The notes beneath the pieces are model-generated. The model did no database searches. It was not told the origin of the DNA and worked only from the letters and a program-made list of their open reading frames with translations. Positions 35,727 to 44,625 of a stretch of DNA of 64,000 bases are shown piece after piece. A program made the translations under genes and the position numbers. How positions within the stretch are numbered: position 1 is the first letter of the stretch; every line of letters begins with the position of its first letter. Source of the DNA: Saccharospirillum mangrovi (lineage in GTDB: Bacteria > Pseudomonadota > Gammaproteobacteria > Pseudomonadales > Natronospirillaceae); the NCBI RefSeq assembly GCF_003367315.1, contig NZ_CP031415.1, forward strand, positions 1,920,001 to 1,984,000. Reading direction: 5' to 3'.

Positions 35727-36442
35727 CGGCTCATTCGACGACCCGAATCGACAGCGTCGATCAGATCAGAGGCATCGCCCTGGTGCTGATGGCGTTGTTC
35801 CACTTCGGCTACGACCTCAGCCTGTACGGCTATCTGACCTTCGATTCCCATGCTCCGTTCTGGGCGATTTTTCGCGGCATCATTGTGGTCAGCTTTTTCT
35901 CCAGCGTTGGCATCAGCCTGGTGTTGGCCAATCGTGACGGCATGCGCTGGCGCGCGTTTTGGACGCGTGAAGCGAAAATTCTCGCTGGCGCGGCGCTGAT
36001 CAGTATCGGTACCTGGCTGGCTTATCCCCACGCCTGGGTCTGGTTTGGCGTACTGCATTTTATCGCGCTCGCCAGTCTGCTGACGGTGCCGCTGATCGCG
36101 GCTCCGCGTCTGGCGCTCGTGCTGGGCGTTGCCATCCTGCTGCTGTTCAATGTCACCGACTGGTTCAATCTTCGACTGCTGTATTACTGGCTGGCCGAGC
36201 CGCTGCACCTGCCGCTCGGCACGGTGGATCTGACCCGCCTGATTCCGTGGCTGGGCGTGGTCTACATCGGTGTGTACCTGGGCCACAAACGACTCTTTGG
36301 GGTGCGCTCGATTCCGTTAGGCCCGCTGAACCGACCGCTGATCTGGTTAGGTCAGCACAGTCTGGTGTTCTATCTGGTGCATCAGATTCCGCTGTTCGGC
36401 CTGGCCTGGCTGGTGCACTTTTTATTGCAGTCGTTCAGTTAA
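35723..36442 (+). CDS. DUF1624 / heparan-alpha-glucosaminide N-acetyltransferase-like membrane protein
   Basis: A 239-residue integral membrane protein with about seven hydrophobic segments. The start IDSVDQIRGIALVLMALFHFGYDLSLYGYL and the end LIWLGQHSLVFYLVHQIPLF are typical of the HGSNAT-type and acyltransferase 3-like membrane enzymes that move acyl groups across the membrane to sugars. The His in LFHFGYD is the likely catalytic residue by analogy. The start is TTG at 35723, where TTGA overlaps the stop codon of the upstream gene. The acceptor substrate is unknown. Confidence 0.82.
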   Translation: MTAHSTTRIDSVDQIRGIALVLMALFHFGYDLSLYGYLTFDSHAPFWAIFRGIIVVSFFSSVGISLVLANRDGMRWRAFWTREAKILAGAALISIGTWLAYPHAWVWFGVLHFIALASLLTVPLIAAPRLALVLGVAILLLFNVTDWFNLRLLYYWLAEPLHLPLGTVDLTRLIPWLGVVYIGVYLGHKRLFGVRSIPLGPLNRPLIWLGQHSLVFYLVHQIPLFGLAWLVHFLLQSFS

Positions 36443-36488
36443 ACGACTCAGCTGTTAAGCTCACCGAACATTTCGACGTTGAAGGCCC

Positions 36489-38723
36489 ATGCGCGTTCCC
36501 CAATCGCTTTTTCTGTGCTGCTTGCTGTTATCGGCGCTGGTTACGCCCGGCGTCGCTCTGGCGGAAAACACCGCACAACAACGTCCGTCGATTGCATTGG
36601 TGCTGGCCGGCGGCGGCGCACGCGGGCTGTCGCATATTGGTGTGTTGCGCACGCTCGAAGAGTTGCACGTGCCGGTGGACTGCGTGGTCGGCACCAGTAT
36701 GGGCGCTTTGGTTGGCGGTCTGTATTCCGTCGGCATGAGCGCCGCTGAGATTGAAACGATTCTGGACGAACACAGCCTGGTCGAATTTTTCAATGAACGG
36801 CCACCGCGCCAATCCATCCAACAAAATCTGCGCGCCTACAGCTATCGCTCCCTGTTTGGTTTTACGGTGGATACGCAATACGGTTTGCCAACGCCATCGA
36901 CCGGCATTGCTTCCGGTTATCGGTTCGAATTGTTTATTAAGGAATTGATCGGCACCGGATACGCCGTGGTGGACCTGGATTTTGACAGCTTGCCCACGCC
37001 CTACCGCGCCGTTGCCACCGATCTGAGCAGCGGCGAAGAACGTGTTTTCAGTTCCGGTAATTTGCCGCAGGCAATGCGCGCCAGTATGTCGCTTCCAGCC
37101 TTGATCGCGCCGCTGACCATCGATGGCCGCCACTACGTCGATGGCGGCCTGGTGCAGAACTTTCCGGTACGCGCCGGCCGGGAACTCTGCGGCGATGTCG
37201 TTATCGGCGTCAGCCTGCGCATCAAAGACAAATGGTACGCCGAATACAATTCCACCTTCGAAGTCGCCAACCGTTCAGTCGAAATTCTGATGGGCCAAAA
37301 CTCGCTGCAATCGGAAAGCGAACTGTCCGGGGACGACGTTCTGATTGAACCCAATACCGAAAACTTCAGTTCGGCCGATTTCGAACGTTACGTCGACATC
37401 ATCAATCAAGGCGAAATCGCCGCCCGCTTGCAACACGATGCGCTGACAAAACTCTCGCTCTCCGCTGAAGAATATCAGCGCTGGCAGGACGAACGGCAGG
37501 CCCGCCGACGCGGCAATGTTCACATCACCCGCATCACCACCGTTCCGGATCTCGATTTTGACGACCGGGTGATTATGCGAGATGTCACCACCAGCGCCGG
37601 CGACGATTTCGATCTGGCAAAACTGCACACCGACATTTCAAATATCTACGGTCGCGGCGATTTCACTTATGTGGGTTACCGGGTGCAAACCTACGATTCG
37701 GACGATTACGGCACGGTCGAAATCTACGCCGATTCAAAACCCAAAGGGCACGGCAGTTTGCGCTTTGGCATGGACGTCGCCACCGACGACTCACGCCAGG
37801 CCGAGATCAACCTCAGCACCAGTTATCACCAGCCCTGGATCAACGCTCGCAATGGCGAAGCGCGGATAGATGTACGCCTGGGAACCGACTTTTTAATTCG
37901 CGGTGAATTCATTCAGCCCTGGTCGTTAAGTGACGGCAGTTTTGTTGCCGCGCACCTCAGCAGCAGCCGCTATTTCAACGAGATTTATCTGGAAAATACC
38001 CACCTTGGAAACACCCGCCTGACCACCAGCGAACTCGGCTTTGACCTGGGTTTCGGCGGCGCTCACGGTGAGGTTCGATTGGGTGTGTTTACCACCGACG
38101 TAGCCGGCAAACACGATCTGGGCCTGCTAACCGATGAGGCCGAACCTTTTGAATTGTTCCAGGTCGGTTATCGCTTCAACGCCATCTACGATCAGTTGGA
38201 TTCCTTCGGCTACCCAACCCGGGGACTGCTGGTTCGACTGGACGCACACGAAACGGCCGAAGAGCTCGGCTCCGATGACGACTACACCAAAATTTCCGGC
38301 AAGCTGATCAAGCCCTTCTCCGTCGGCAAACATCATTTGAGCGTGCAACTGGAAGCGGGCGATACCTTCGGCGATAACACCGATGAGTTGTATTTGTACG
38401 ACGGTTACAAACTCGGCGGGCCGGGACGGCTGTCGGGTTTGAGTCTGAATCAGTTGACCGGATTGGAATACCAACTGGCGACGCTGGAATACTATTATCG
38501 GGTGTCGGATATGCCGGACTTTTTCGGTCGCGGGCTCTTCTTAGGCGGCGGCATTGAAGCCGGCCGTATCGAAGATCAGTTGATGGTGAATCCGGGTGAT
38601 TGGGTATCGGCAGCCAACTTGTTTGCGGGCATGGATACCGTGTTAGGTAAGATGCAATTAACGTTGGGCCACGCCAGTCTGAACCGGACCGCTTTTTATT
38701 TCACGCTGGGGCACCGCTTCTGA
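36489..38723 (+). CDS. Patatin-like phospholipase fused to an Omp85 barrel (type Vd autotransporter)
   Basis: A 744-residue secreted phospholipase of the PlpD type. A signal peptide ends near residue 25. The patatin domain has the glycine-rich LAGGGARGLSHIGVL, nucleophile Ser70 in GTSMGALVGG and catalytic Asp218 in DGGLVQNFP. A POTRA-like segment comes next, then a C-terminal 16-stranded barrel similar to TpsB/BamA proteins, ending in the aromatic residues YFTLGHRF. P. aeruginosa PlpD (728 residues) has the same order. The patatin domain is carried to the surface through its own barrel. A GAAGG ribosome binding site precedes the ATG. Confidence 0.92.
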   Translation: MRVPQSLFLCCLLLSALVTPGVALAENTAQQRPSIALVLAGGGARGLSHIGVLRTLEELHVPVDCVVGTSMGALVGGLYSVGMSAAEIETILDEHSLVEFFNERPPRQSIQQNLRAYSYRSLFGFTVDTQYGLPTPSTGIASGYRFELFIKELIGTGYAVVDLDFDSLPTPYRAVATDLSSGEERVFSSGNLPQAMRASMSLPALIAPLTIDGRHYVDGGLVQNFPVRAGRELCGDVVIGVSLRIKDKWYAEYNSTFEVANRSVEILMGQNSLQSESELSGDDVLIEPNTENFSSADFERYVDIINQGEIAARLQHDALTKLSLSAEEYQRWQDERQARRRGNVHITRITTVPDLDFDDRVIMRDVTTSAGDDFDLAKLHTDISNIYGRGDFTYVGYRVQTYDSDDYGTVEIYADSKPKGHGSLRFGMDVATDDSRQAEINLSTSYHQPWINARNGEARIDVRLGTDFLIRGEFIQPWSLSDGSFVAAHLSSSRYFNEIYLENTHLGNTRLTTSELGFDLGFGGAHGEVRLGVFTTDVAGKHDLGLLTDEAEPFELFQVGYRFNAIYDQLDSFGYPTRGLLVRLDAHETAEELGSDDDYTKISGKLIKPFSVGKHHLSVQLEAGDTFGDNTDELYLYDGYKLGGPGRLSGLSLNQLTGLEYQLATLEYYYRVSDMPDFFGRGLFLGGGIEAGRIEDQLMVNPGDWVSAANLFAGMDTVLGKMQLTLGHASLNRTAFYFTLGHRF

Positions 38724-38730
38724 GTGATGA

Positions 38731-38755
38731 TTGAGTGGGCATTGCACCCACTCAA
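38731..38755. terminator. Hairpin between convergent genes, weak terminator
   Basis: TTGAGTGGG (38731-38739) pairs with CCCACTCAA (38747-38755) around a 7-nt loop. No T tract follows on either strand, so termination would be inefficient. It lies between the PlpD-type gene and the acyl-CoA synthetase gene. Confidence 0.5.
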
Positions 38756-38767
38756 CCCTGCGCCGAC

Positions 38768-40414
38768 TTAGCGCTCGTCTTCCCAAATCACAGCGCCGCC
38801 ACGCAAATCGCCCAAACTGTCGCTGTACAACTCTTCCAAATAGGAACGACGCAATTTCAGCGTTGGCGTCAGCCGTTCATTCTCAATGTTCCAGGGCTCT
38901 TTAGCGACCAGAATGCCTTCGAGTTTCTGATGGCTTTCCAAGGTGGTATTCAAGCTTTCCAGCGTTCTGCGCAACGACGCACGCATCGCCTCCCGGTCCG
39001 CGCCAGCGCGATGTTCCGCCAGCACCACAACGGCAGCCGGCTGAGTGCGGCCAGCGCCCATCACACACACCTGTTCAATATCGGCGTTGCCCGACAGGCG
39101 ACTTTCCAGCGGCACCGGCGCCACATACTTGCCTTTGGTGGTTTTGAATTCTTCCTTCACTCGACCGATGATCCGGTAGGCTCCATCGGCAGTGCGTTCG
39201 GCTTTATCACCGGTACGGAACCAGCCATCCGCAAAGGCGTTCGCGGTGGCTTCGGGGTTGTTGTAATACTCTTCAAACACCGCATCGCCACGGATCAGCA
39301 ATTCGCCGTTGTCGGCAATGCGCATTTCCACACACGCCAACGGGTCACCGATAGTGCCCATGCGGCTAGCCTGAAACGGGATGTTACTGGCCGACAGTCC
39401 AGTGGTTTCGGTCATACCCCAACCTTCACAGATATTGACGCCGATGCCGTGGTACCACTGCAACAGACTGGGTGCGATAGGCGCCGAACCAGAGCCAAAA
39501 GTGTGTACCGAAGCCAAGCCCAATCCTTTGCGAATCTTGTGCGCCACCAGCTTGCCAATCAGTGGCAACTTCAGCAGTTTCTGCAATTTCTCTTCGGGCA
39601 TTTTTTCGTGAACACCGACCTGGAAACGCGTCCACAATCGCGGCACCGACAAGAACGTCGTCGGCCGTGCCACTTTGAGATCGTCGACAAAGGTGTCCAG
39701 CGATTCGACAAAATACACCGCACCACCGGCGTACAACGCCGTGCCTTCCACCACGCCGCGTTCAGTGATGTGCGCCAACGGCAAATAAGAAACCGCCCGG
39801 TCGTCAGTTCTCATACCGATCAGTTCGCGGTTGGTGGTCGCTGCGGCCGCGTATTGGCGGAATTTCAACACCACGCCCTTGGGTTTTCCGGTGCTGCCCG
39901 AGGTGTACACCAGCGTCATAACATCATCGAGGCCGACATTAGCGATAGGGTTCAATGGCGCCTGTTGGGCAACCCAGTCTTCCCAGTTGTGATCGTGATT
40001 GATGGTGGGGTACGGAAAAGCAATACGAGGAATGGCGCCATCGAAAACGGCATTGCCCGCCGCAAAATCGTCCAGTTTCCCCACAAACACCGCTTTGGCA
40101 CCACTGTCATCAAGGATATGGCGAATGGTGTCGGCACCGGCCGTGGCATAGATAGGCACGCTGATCATGCCCGCCATCATGATGGCCCAATCGGTGATGA
40201 ACCACTCGGCGCTGTTCTTGGCAAAAATTGCCACCTTGTCGCCCGATTGCAGACCCAGTGACAGCAACCCCTGAGCAATGCGCCGGGCGTTGTCATCCAC
40301 CTCTTTCCAGGTCCAGATTTTCAGCTGCCGGTTGACCGGCTGATGTAAAAACGGCCGATCGCCACGTTCTGCAACGTGGCGAGCCAGTTCTTGCAAAGGC
40401 GTTGTATAGGTCAT
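38768..40414 (-). CDS. AMP-dependent acyl-CoA synthetase/ligase
   Basis: A 548-residue enzyme that activates a carboxylic acid, probably a long-chain fatty acid, to an acyl-CoA through an acyl-AMP. The AMP-binding signature TLVYTSGSTGKPKGVVL, the GWGMTETTG motif and the hinge FRTGDKAERTADGAYRIIGRVKEEFKTTKGKYV are clear. It is shorter than FadD-type enzymes and lacks a signal peptide. No psrA-like dyad was seen in the 180 bp upstream. The gene lies apart from fadBA; a link to the secreted patatin next door is plausible but not shown. Confidence 0.9.
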   Translation of the reverse strand: MTYTTPLQELARHVAERGDRPFLHQPVNRQLKIWTWKEVDDNARRIAQGLLSLGLQSGDKVAIFAKNSAEWFITDWAIMMAGMISVPIYATAGADTIRHILDDSGAKAVFVGKLDDFAAGNAVFDGAIPRIAFPYPTINHDHNWEDWVAQQAPLNPIANVGLDDVMTLVYTSGSTGKPKGVVLKFRQYAAAATTNRELIGMRTDDRAVSYLPLAHITERGVVEGTALYAGGAVYFVESLDTFVDDLKVARPTTFLSVPRLWTRFQVGVHEKMPEEKLQKLLKLPLIGKLVAHKIRKGLGLASVHTFGSGSAPIAPSLLQWYHGIGVNICEGWGMTETTGLSASNIPFQASRMGTIGDPLACVEMRIADNGELLIRGDAVFEEYYNNPEATANAFADGWFRTGDKAERTADGAYRIIGRVKEEFKTTKGKYVAPVPLESRLSGNADIEQVCVMGAGRTQPAAVVVLAEHRAGADREAMRASLRRTLESLNTTLESHQKLEGILVAKEPWNIENERLTPTLKLRRSYLEELYSDSLGDLRGGAVIWEDER

Positions 40415-40594
40415 GGGGACATCCTTTGTTTTTGATTATTTTTGGACCGTCTCAGTATTGCCTATTGACGCCAAAATCACACGATTGTGTTGGGAGAGCT
40501 TTCATATTAGCAGCAACCTTTACCTTTCAAACAGACAATGACCCGCCCCAGAAACTTTGGTTAAACTGGCCCGACATTCCCCGCTGGCTACCCC

Positions 40595-41074
40595 ATGCAA
40601 GGTCCGCTGTCCCGACGCCAAACCTGGATCGCCCTGATCAGTGGCACCTTAGTGGTGCTGGGTTTGGTGCTGATCATTGGGTTATGGCGTTCGTCCAACG
40701 TGGCAAGTCTGAGCGATGAAAACCAACAATTGCGCGAACGCATCACCCACCTGAGCAGCGCCCTTACTCGTTTCAGCGCTGATCAAGCCGATGTAGCGAC
40801 AGTAATTGAAGCGCTCGAAGCAGATCTGGCACGCATGCGCCGTGATTATCAAGACATGGCGAACACCGCCACCGAGACGCAGACCCGCCTGGAAGCTGCC
40901 AACGAACGGCTTGATCGGCTCGCTCAGTTAGAACGACAGAATCAGGAATTGGTGGAACGAAACGCCATCCTGGTGGAGCAATTGGAAGCCAGCCGGGAAA
41001 GTGTTCGGCAATTGCAACAGTCTTCAGTTACCGAATCCAAAGAACCAACCGATGCCGCAGCCGAACTGTTCTAA
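40595..41074 (+). CDS. Membrane-anchored coiled-coil protein, unknown function
   Basis: A 159-residue protein with one membrane segment (TWIALISGTLVVLGLVLIIGLW, about residues 10-31) and a long periplasmic or cytoplasmic coiled coil (SLSDENQQLRERITHLSSAL, ALEADLARMRRDYQDMANTAT, RLEAANERLDRLAQLERQNQEL). I do not recognise a family. It stands alone between the divergent synthetase gene and the convergent zinc-ribbon membrane protein. Confidence 0.72.
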   Translation: MQGPLSRRQTWIALISGTLVVLGLVLIIGLWRSSNVASLSDENQQLRERITHLSSALTRFSADQADVATVIEALEADLARMRRDYQDMANTATETQTRLEAANERLDRLAQLERQNQELVERNAILVEQLEASRESVRQLQQSSVTESKEPTDAAAELF

Positions 41075-41168
41075 GCCATGACGCGACAAATGCCTGTGAG
41101 CGTTATCAGCGACGGAACATCAATCGGGCGATTCGTACGAGAAATTTAAGCGGATTTTCTTTCAGCGC

Positions 41169-41558
41169 TTAACGCAGAAACATGAAATACCAGACCACTA
41201 CTAACCCAATCAATAAGATCGGCAACGGCAACCATGCCGAATTTAAAGCTGCCGATTGGCGGATAACAGGACGTGTCGGGTGAACCAGGACAAGGGGTTT
41301 ACGCCGCAACCAAGGATCGACAATCACCAACATCAGCAGCAAACCCAGCCCTAGCCCCAGTAAAAATCGTTGGTAGACCAGACCGACAATCAACGCCACC
41401 CAGATCATGACCAGATTTCCGATCAAGACCGGCAGTTGATTATTCCGATACGAAGACTGACAAACCGGGCATTCAATTGGCACCTTCGACGGACGAATGA
41501 ATAGGCCTTTGCGCTTGCCAGGCAGTTCGATCTCGGTATCACAACAAAGGCATTTCAT
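41169..41558 (-). CDS. Zinc-ribbon membrane protein, unknown function
   Basis: A 129-residue protein with N-terminal cysteine pairs (MKCLCCDTEIELPGKRKG and IECPVCQSSYRNNQ, about residues 3-6 and 31-34), then two close hydrophobic segments (VLIGNLVMIWVALIVGLVY and FLLGLGLGLLLMLVIV) and a C-terminal one (LPLPILLIGLVVVWYFMF). The ATG at 41558 is preferred because AGAGGT lies 6 nt upstream; the in-frame sequence further up does not look coding. I do not recognise the family. Confidence 0.7.
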   Translation of the reverse strand: MKCLCCDTEIELPGKRKGLFIRPSKVPIECPVCQSSYRNNQLPVLIGNLVMIWVALIVGLVYQRFLLGLGLGLLLMLVIVDPWLRRKPLVLVHPTRPVIRQSAALNSAWLPLPILLIGLVVVWYFMFLR

Positions 41559-41683
41559 AGCAACCTCTTTATTTGTATTGAACGCTGAACAAGGCAACAC
41601 AACCTTGGATCCGAGTATTCGCCTAATCACACGGAACGATACAAAATTTCTGCAGAGCTAACAGTGGCATTTAGCGAAACCAT

Positions 41684-41714
41684 AAAAAAAGCCGACCCTT
41701 GCGGGTCGGCTTTT
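41684..41714 (-). terminator. Terminator of the tRNA-Ala gene
   Basis: An AAGCCGACCC / GGGTCGGCTT stem with a TTGC loop lies just downstream of the tRNA on the minus strand and is followed there by a run of seven T residues. Confidence 0.88.
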
Positions 41715-41720
41715 CAAATT

Positions 41721-41796
41721 TGGTGGAGCTAAGCGGGATCGAACCGCTGACCTCCTGCATGCCATGCAGGCGCTCTCCCAGCTGAGCTATAGCCCC
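41721..41796 (-). tRNA. tRNA-Ala (anticodon GGC)
   Basis: The minus strand reads GGGGCTATAGCTCAGCTGGG at the 5' end and ends with CCGCTTAGCTCCACCA, 76 nt in all. The acceptor stem GGGGCTA pairs with TAGCTCC (a G-T pair allowed). The anticodon loop ATGGCAT lies between CCTGC and GCAGG, giving anticodon GGC for GCC/GCT codons. The T loop GGTTCGATCC is standard and CCA is encoded. Confidence 0.96.
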
Positions 41797-41929
41797 AAGT
41801 CTTGCCATGCTTGCGGGTGCTGAGCCCCGAAAGCGAAGCGCATGTTACGGGTGGCGCTGTGGAGTGTCAAGCCGTTTTTTATAGAAATTTCAACGACTTG
41901 GCACCCTACTCTCTTGGGCCGATTGCTGA

Positions 41930-44563
41930 TCAGCCTTTGAGCGCCCGTTCGGCCATTTCGAACACATCGCGCGACAGGTCCGGCGTGCTGAGGATGTGCT
42001 TCAGCGCAGCTTGCATCAGGCCGCGGCGTTGCGGTTCAAAACGTTTCCAGTCCGAGAACAGCGTGACCAGTCGCGCGGCAATTTGCGGGTTCAGCGCATT
42101 CAGCTTGGCGATCATGTTGGCGACCAATTGGTAGCCGTTGCCATCTGCATCGTGGAAACACTCGACGTTGTTGGCAAAGCCGCCGATTACCGAACGCACC
42201 TTGTTCGGGTTTTTCACGTCGAAGGCTTCGTGTTGCATCAAGGCGTCGATGTCGGCCGCCGTAACGCCCGGAGCTGACGCCTGCAACGACAACCACTGTT
42301 CCACCATCTGGTTATCGGATTTCCAGCGTTCGTAGAAACTGCTCAGCATGTCGTCCTGCAATGCCTGGTCGTCACCGGCCAATACCGCTCGCAGCGCGTT
42401 GCTGCGGTCGGTCTGGTTGCTGGCCTGGCGATACAAGTCGGCGGCGAAATCGAAGGCGGCCTGATCGCCGGCTTTCAGCCAGTACCAGAGCGCCACGCCT
42501 TGCAGGTCACGTCGGCCCGCTTCGGCGGCATTGAATTCATACGGTGCGGTCGAGGCCAGGCTTTCGGTCAGCGAACGCCACAGATCGCGGTTGCCGCTGG
42601 CAATGCGTTCAACCACTTTGCGTCGGGCGGCGATCAGGGCATCGATGTGAATTTCATCGACCGCATCTTTGAGGATGGCGTAACCCGGCAGGCTCAGCAT
42701 GCGCGCGCGAATGGCGTGCGACAGCTCGGCATCGCCGGCCACCTGAGAGACGGTATCGAGCAACACCGACGGCACGCTCAGATCGCGGCCGGCGCGATGA
42801 TCTTCGGCCAGGCGCAGAATGCTGCGCAGATACAGTTGTTGCAGCGCATCCCAGCGGTTGAAACCGTTGGCGTCGTTGCGGGCAAGGAACGCCAGTTGAT
42901 CGTCGGCGTAGTCGAACGACAGCCGTACCGGCGCGGAAAAATCGCGCAACAGGCTGGGCACGGGTTTTTGGTTCACGCCGGTGAAGACGACCGTGGTTTC
43001 CGCCTCGGTCAGCGTCAGCACCTGAGTGTTGGCGTTGTAATCGGCGTCGGTATTGATCGGCAGATCCTGGCCGTCGGCGCCCAACAAGCCCAGCTTGACC
43101 GGGATGACAAACGGCGATTTTTCATCCTGACCGGGCGTCGGCGGGCAGCTTTGGCGGAACATCAGACGGTATTCACGGCTGTTGGCATCGAACTGTTCGC
43201 TGACGGCCAGACGCGGCGTGCCGGCCTGGCTGTACCAGCGTTTGAATTGCGTCAGGTCGCGGCCGCTGACTTCGCTCATACAGGCGACGAAATCGTCGGT
43301 GGTCACCGCCTGGCCGTCGAAGCGTTCGAAATACAAATCGCTGCCTTTGCGGAAGGCTTCCTGGCCGATCAATGTCTGAATCATGCGCACCACTTCCGCG
43401 CCTTTTTCATAGACGGTCGAGGTGTAGAAGTTGTTGATCTCAATGTACGACGATGGCCGCACCGGGTGTGCCATCGGGCCGTTGTCTTCCGGGAATTGGC
43501 GCGCGCGCAGTTCGATCACGTCTTCAATGCGTTTCACCGCGCGGTCGTGCATGTCGGCGGTGAATTCGCTGTCGCGGAATACGGTGAAGCCTTCTTTCAG
43601 CGACAACTGGAACCAGTCGCGGCAGGTCACGCGGTTGCCCGACCAGTTGTGGAAATACTCGTGCGCGATGATGGCCTCGATGCGCTCGAAGCTCATGTCT
43701 TTGGAGGTATCGGGCGTGGCCAGCACGGCGGCGCTGTTGAAGATGTTCAGGCCTTTGTTTTCCATCGCGCCCATGTTGAAGAAGTCGGACGCGACGATCA
43801 TGAACAGGTCCAGGTCGTATTCACGGCCAAAGCGTTCTTCGTCCCAACGCATGGATTTTTTCAGCGACGCCAAGGCGAAGTCGACTTTGTGCGCGTTCTG
43901 CGGCTCAACAAAGATGCGCAGGCTGACTTCCCGGCCGCTGGCGGTGGTGAAGGTATCGTCCTGGCGCGCTAACTGACCGGCCACCATGGCGAACAGATAA
44001 CTCGGCTTGGGATGCGGATCGTTCCAGGTTGCGAAGTGACGGCCGCCGTCCAGATCGCCGTCTTCAATCGGGTTACCATTGGCGAGCAATACCGGGAAAC
44101 GCTTCTTGTCGGCTTCGATGCGGGTGGTGAAGGTTGCCATCACATCCGGGCGATCCGGATAGAACGTGATTTTGCGGAAGCCTTCGGCTTCGCACTGAGT
44201 ACAGAACATGGAACCGGACTGATACAGCCCTTCCAGCGAAGTGTTGTTCTGCGGGTAAATACGAGTGCGGGCAGCAAATACTGCCTCGTCGTCGGCACAA
44301 TTCAGAATCAGGTTTTCACCGTCCAGCCGGTAGTCGCTCGGCGACAGCGTTTTGCCGTTCAGGCTCAGCTCGATGATTTCCTGGTCGACGCCGTTCAAGA
44401 CCAGTTCACGGCCCGGGGTGTTGGCATTTTTGTTCAGTGCCAACTGCGAGCTGACTTCGGTGTAGTCGTCGAAAATACGCACCGTCAGGTCGGTGTGCTT
44501 CACCCAGAAATCCGGCTGGCGGTAGTCTTTCAGGTGAATGGTTTTCGGGTCCTGGGTACGCAT
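41930..44563 (-). CDS. pepN: Aminopeptidase N
   Basis: A broad-specificity zinc aminopeptidase of 877 residues in the cytoplasm. The substrate-recognition motif GAMENKGLNIF and the zinc motif HEYFHNW (HExxH) with its third ligand Glu in LKEGFTVFRDSE are present. Size and domain order (N-terminal beta domain, thermolysin-like domain, C-terminal helical domain) fit bacterial PepN. It is the last gene of a minus-strand run nadK, DUF1315 gene, DUF2797 gene, pepN, with 62 nt before it. Confidence 0.97.
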   Translation of the reverse strand: MRTQDPKTIHLKDYRQPDFWVKHTDLTVRIFDDYTEVSSQLALNKNANTPGRELVLNGVDQEIIELSLNGKTLSPSDYRLDGENLILNCADDEAVFAARTRIYPQNNTSLEGLYQSGSMFCTQCEAEGFRKITFYPDRPDVMATFTTRIEADKKRFPVLLANGNPIEDGDLDGGRHFATWNDPHPKPSYLFAMVAGQLARQDDTFTTASGREVSLRIFVEPQNAHKVDFALASLKKSMRWDEERFGREYDLDLFMIVASDFFNMGAMENKGLNIFNSAAVLATPDTSKDMSFERIEAIIAHEYFHNWSGNRVTCRDWFQLSLKEGFTVFRDSEFTADMHDRAVKRIEDVIELRARQFPEDNGPMAHPVRPSSYIEINNFYTSTVYEKGAEVVRMIQTLIGQEAFRKGSDLYFERFDGQAVTTDDFVACMSEVSGRDLTQFKRWYSQAGTPRLAVSEQFDANSREYRLMFRQSCPPTPGQDEKSPFVIPVKLGLLGADGQDLPINTDADYNANTQVLTLTEAETTVVFTGVNQKPVPSLLRDFSAPVRLSFDYADDQLAFLARNDANGFNRWDALQQLYLRSILRLAEDHRAGRDLSVPSVLLDTVSQVAGDAELSHAIRARMLSLPGYAILKDAVDEIHIDALIAARRKVVERIASGNRDLWRSLTESLASTAPYEFNAAEAGRRDLQGVALWYWLKAGDQAAFDFAADLYRQASNQTDRSNALRAVLAGDDQALQDDMLSSFYERWKSDNQMVEQWLSLQASAPGVTAADIDALMQHEAFDVKNPNKVRSVIGGFANNVECFHDADGNGYQLVANMIAKLNALNPQIAARLVTLFSDWKRFEPQRRGLMQAALKHILSTPDLSRDVFEMAERALKG

Positions 44564-44625
44564 GGTGGCTCTAGCTCCGGGGTGTTAATAACAGATCAAT
44601 TCGGGGATAACAGTATTAGGTCGAA

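Noticed and set aside
38735-40261. 508-codon open frame on the plus strand
   Set aside because: Antisense to the acyl-CoA synthetase gene with all its motifs; no domain in the shadow.
42500-43972. 490-codon open frame on the plus strand
   Set aside because: Antisense to pepN; the shadow product is low-complexity and lacks a ribosome binding site.
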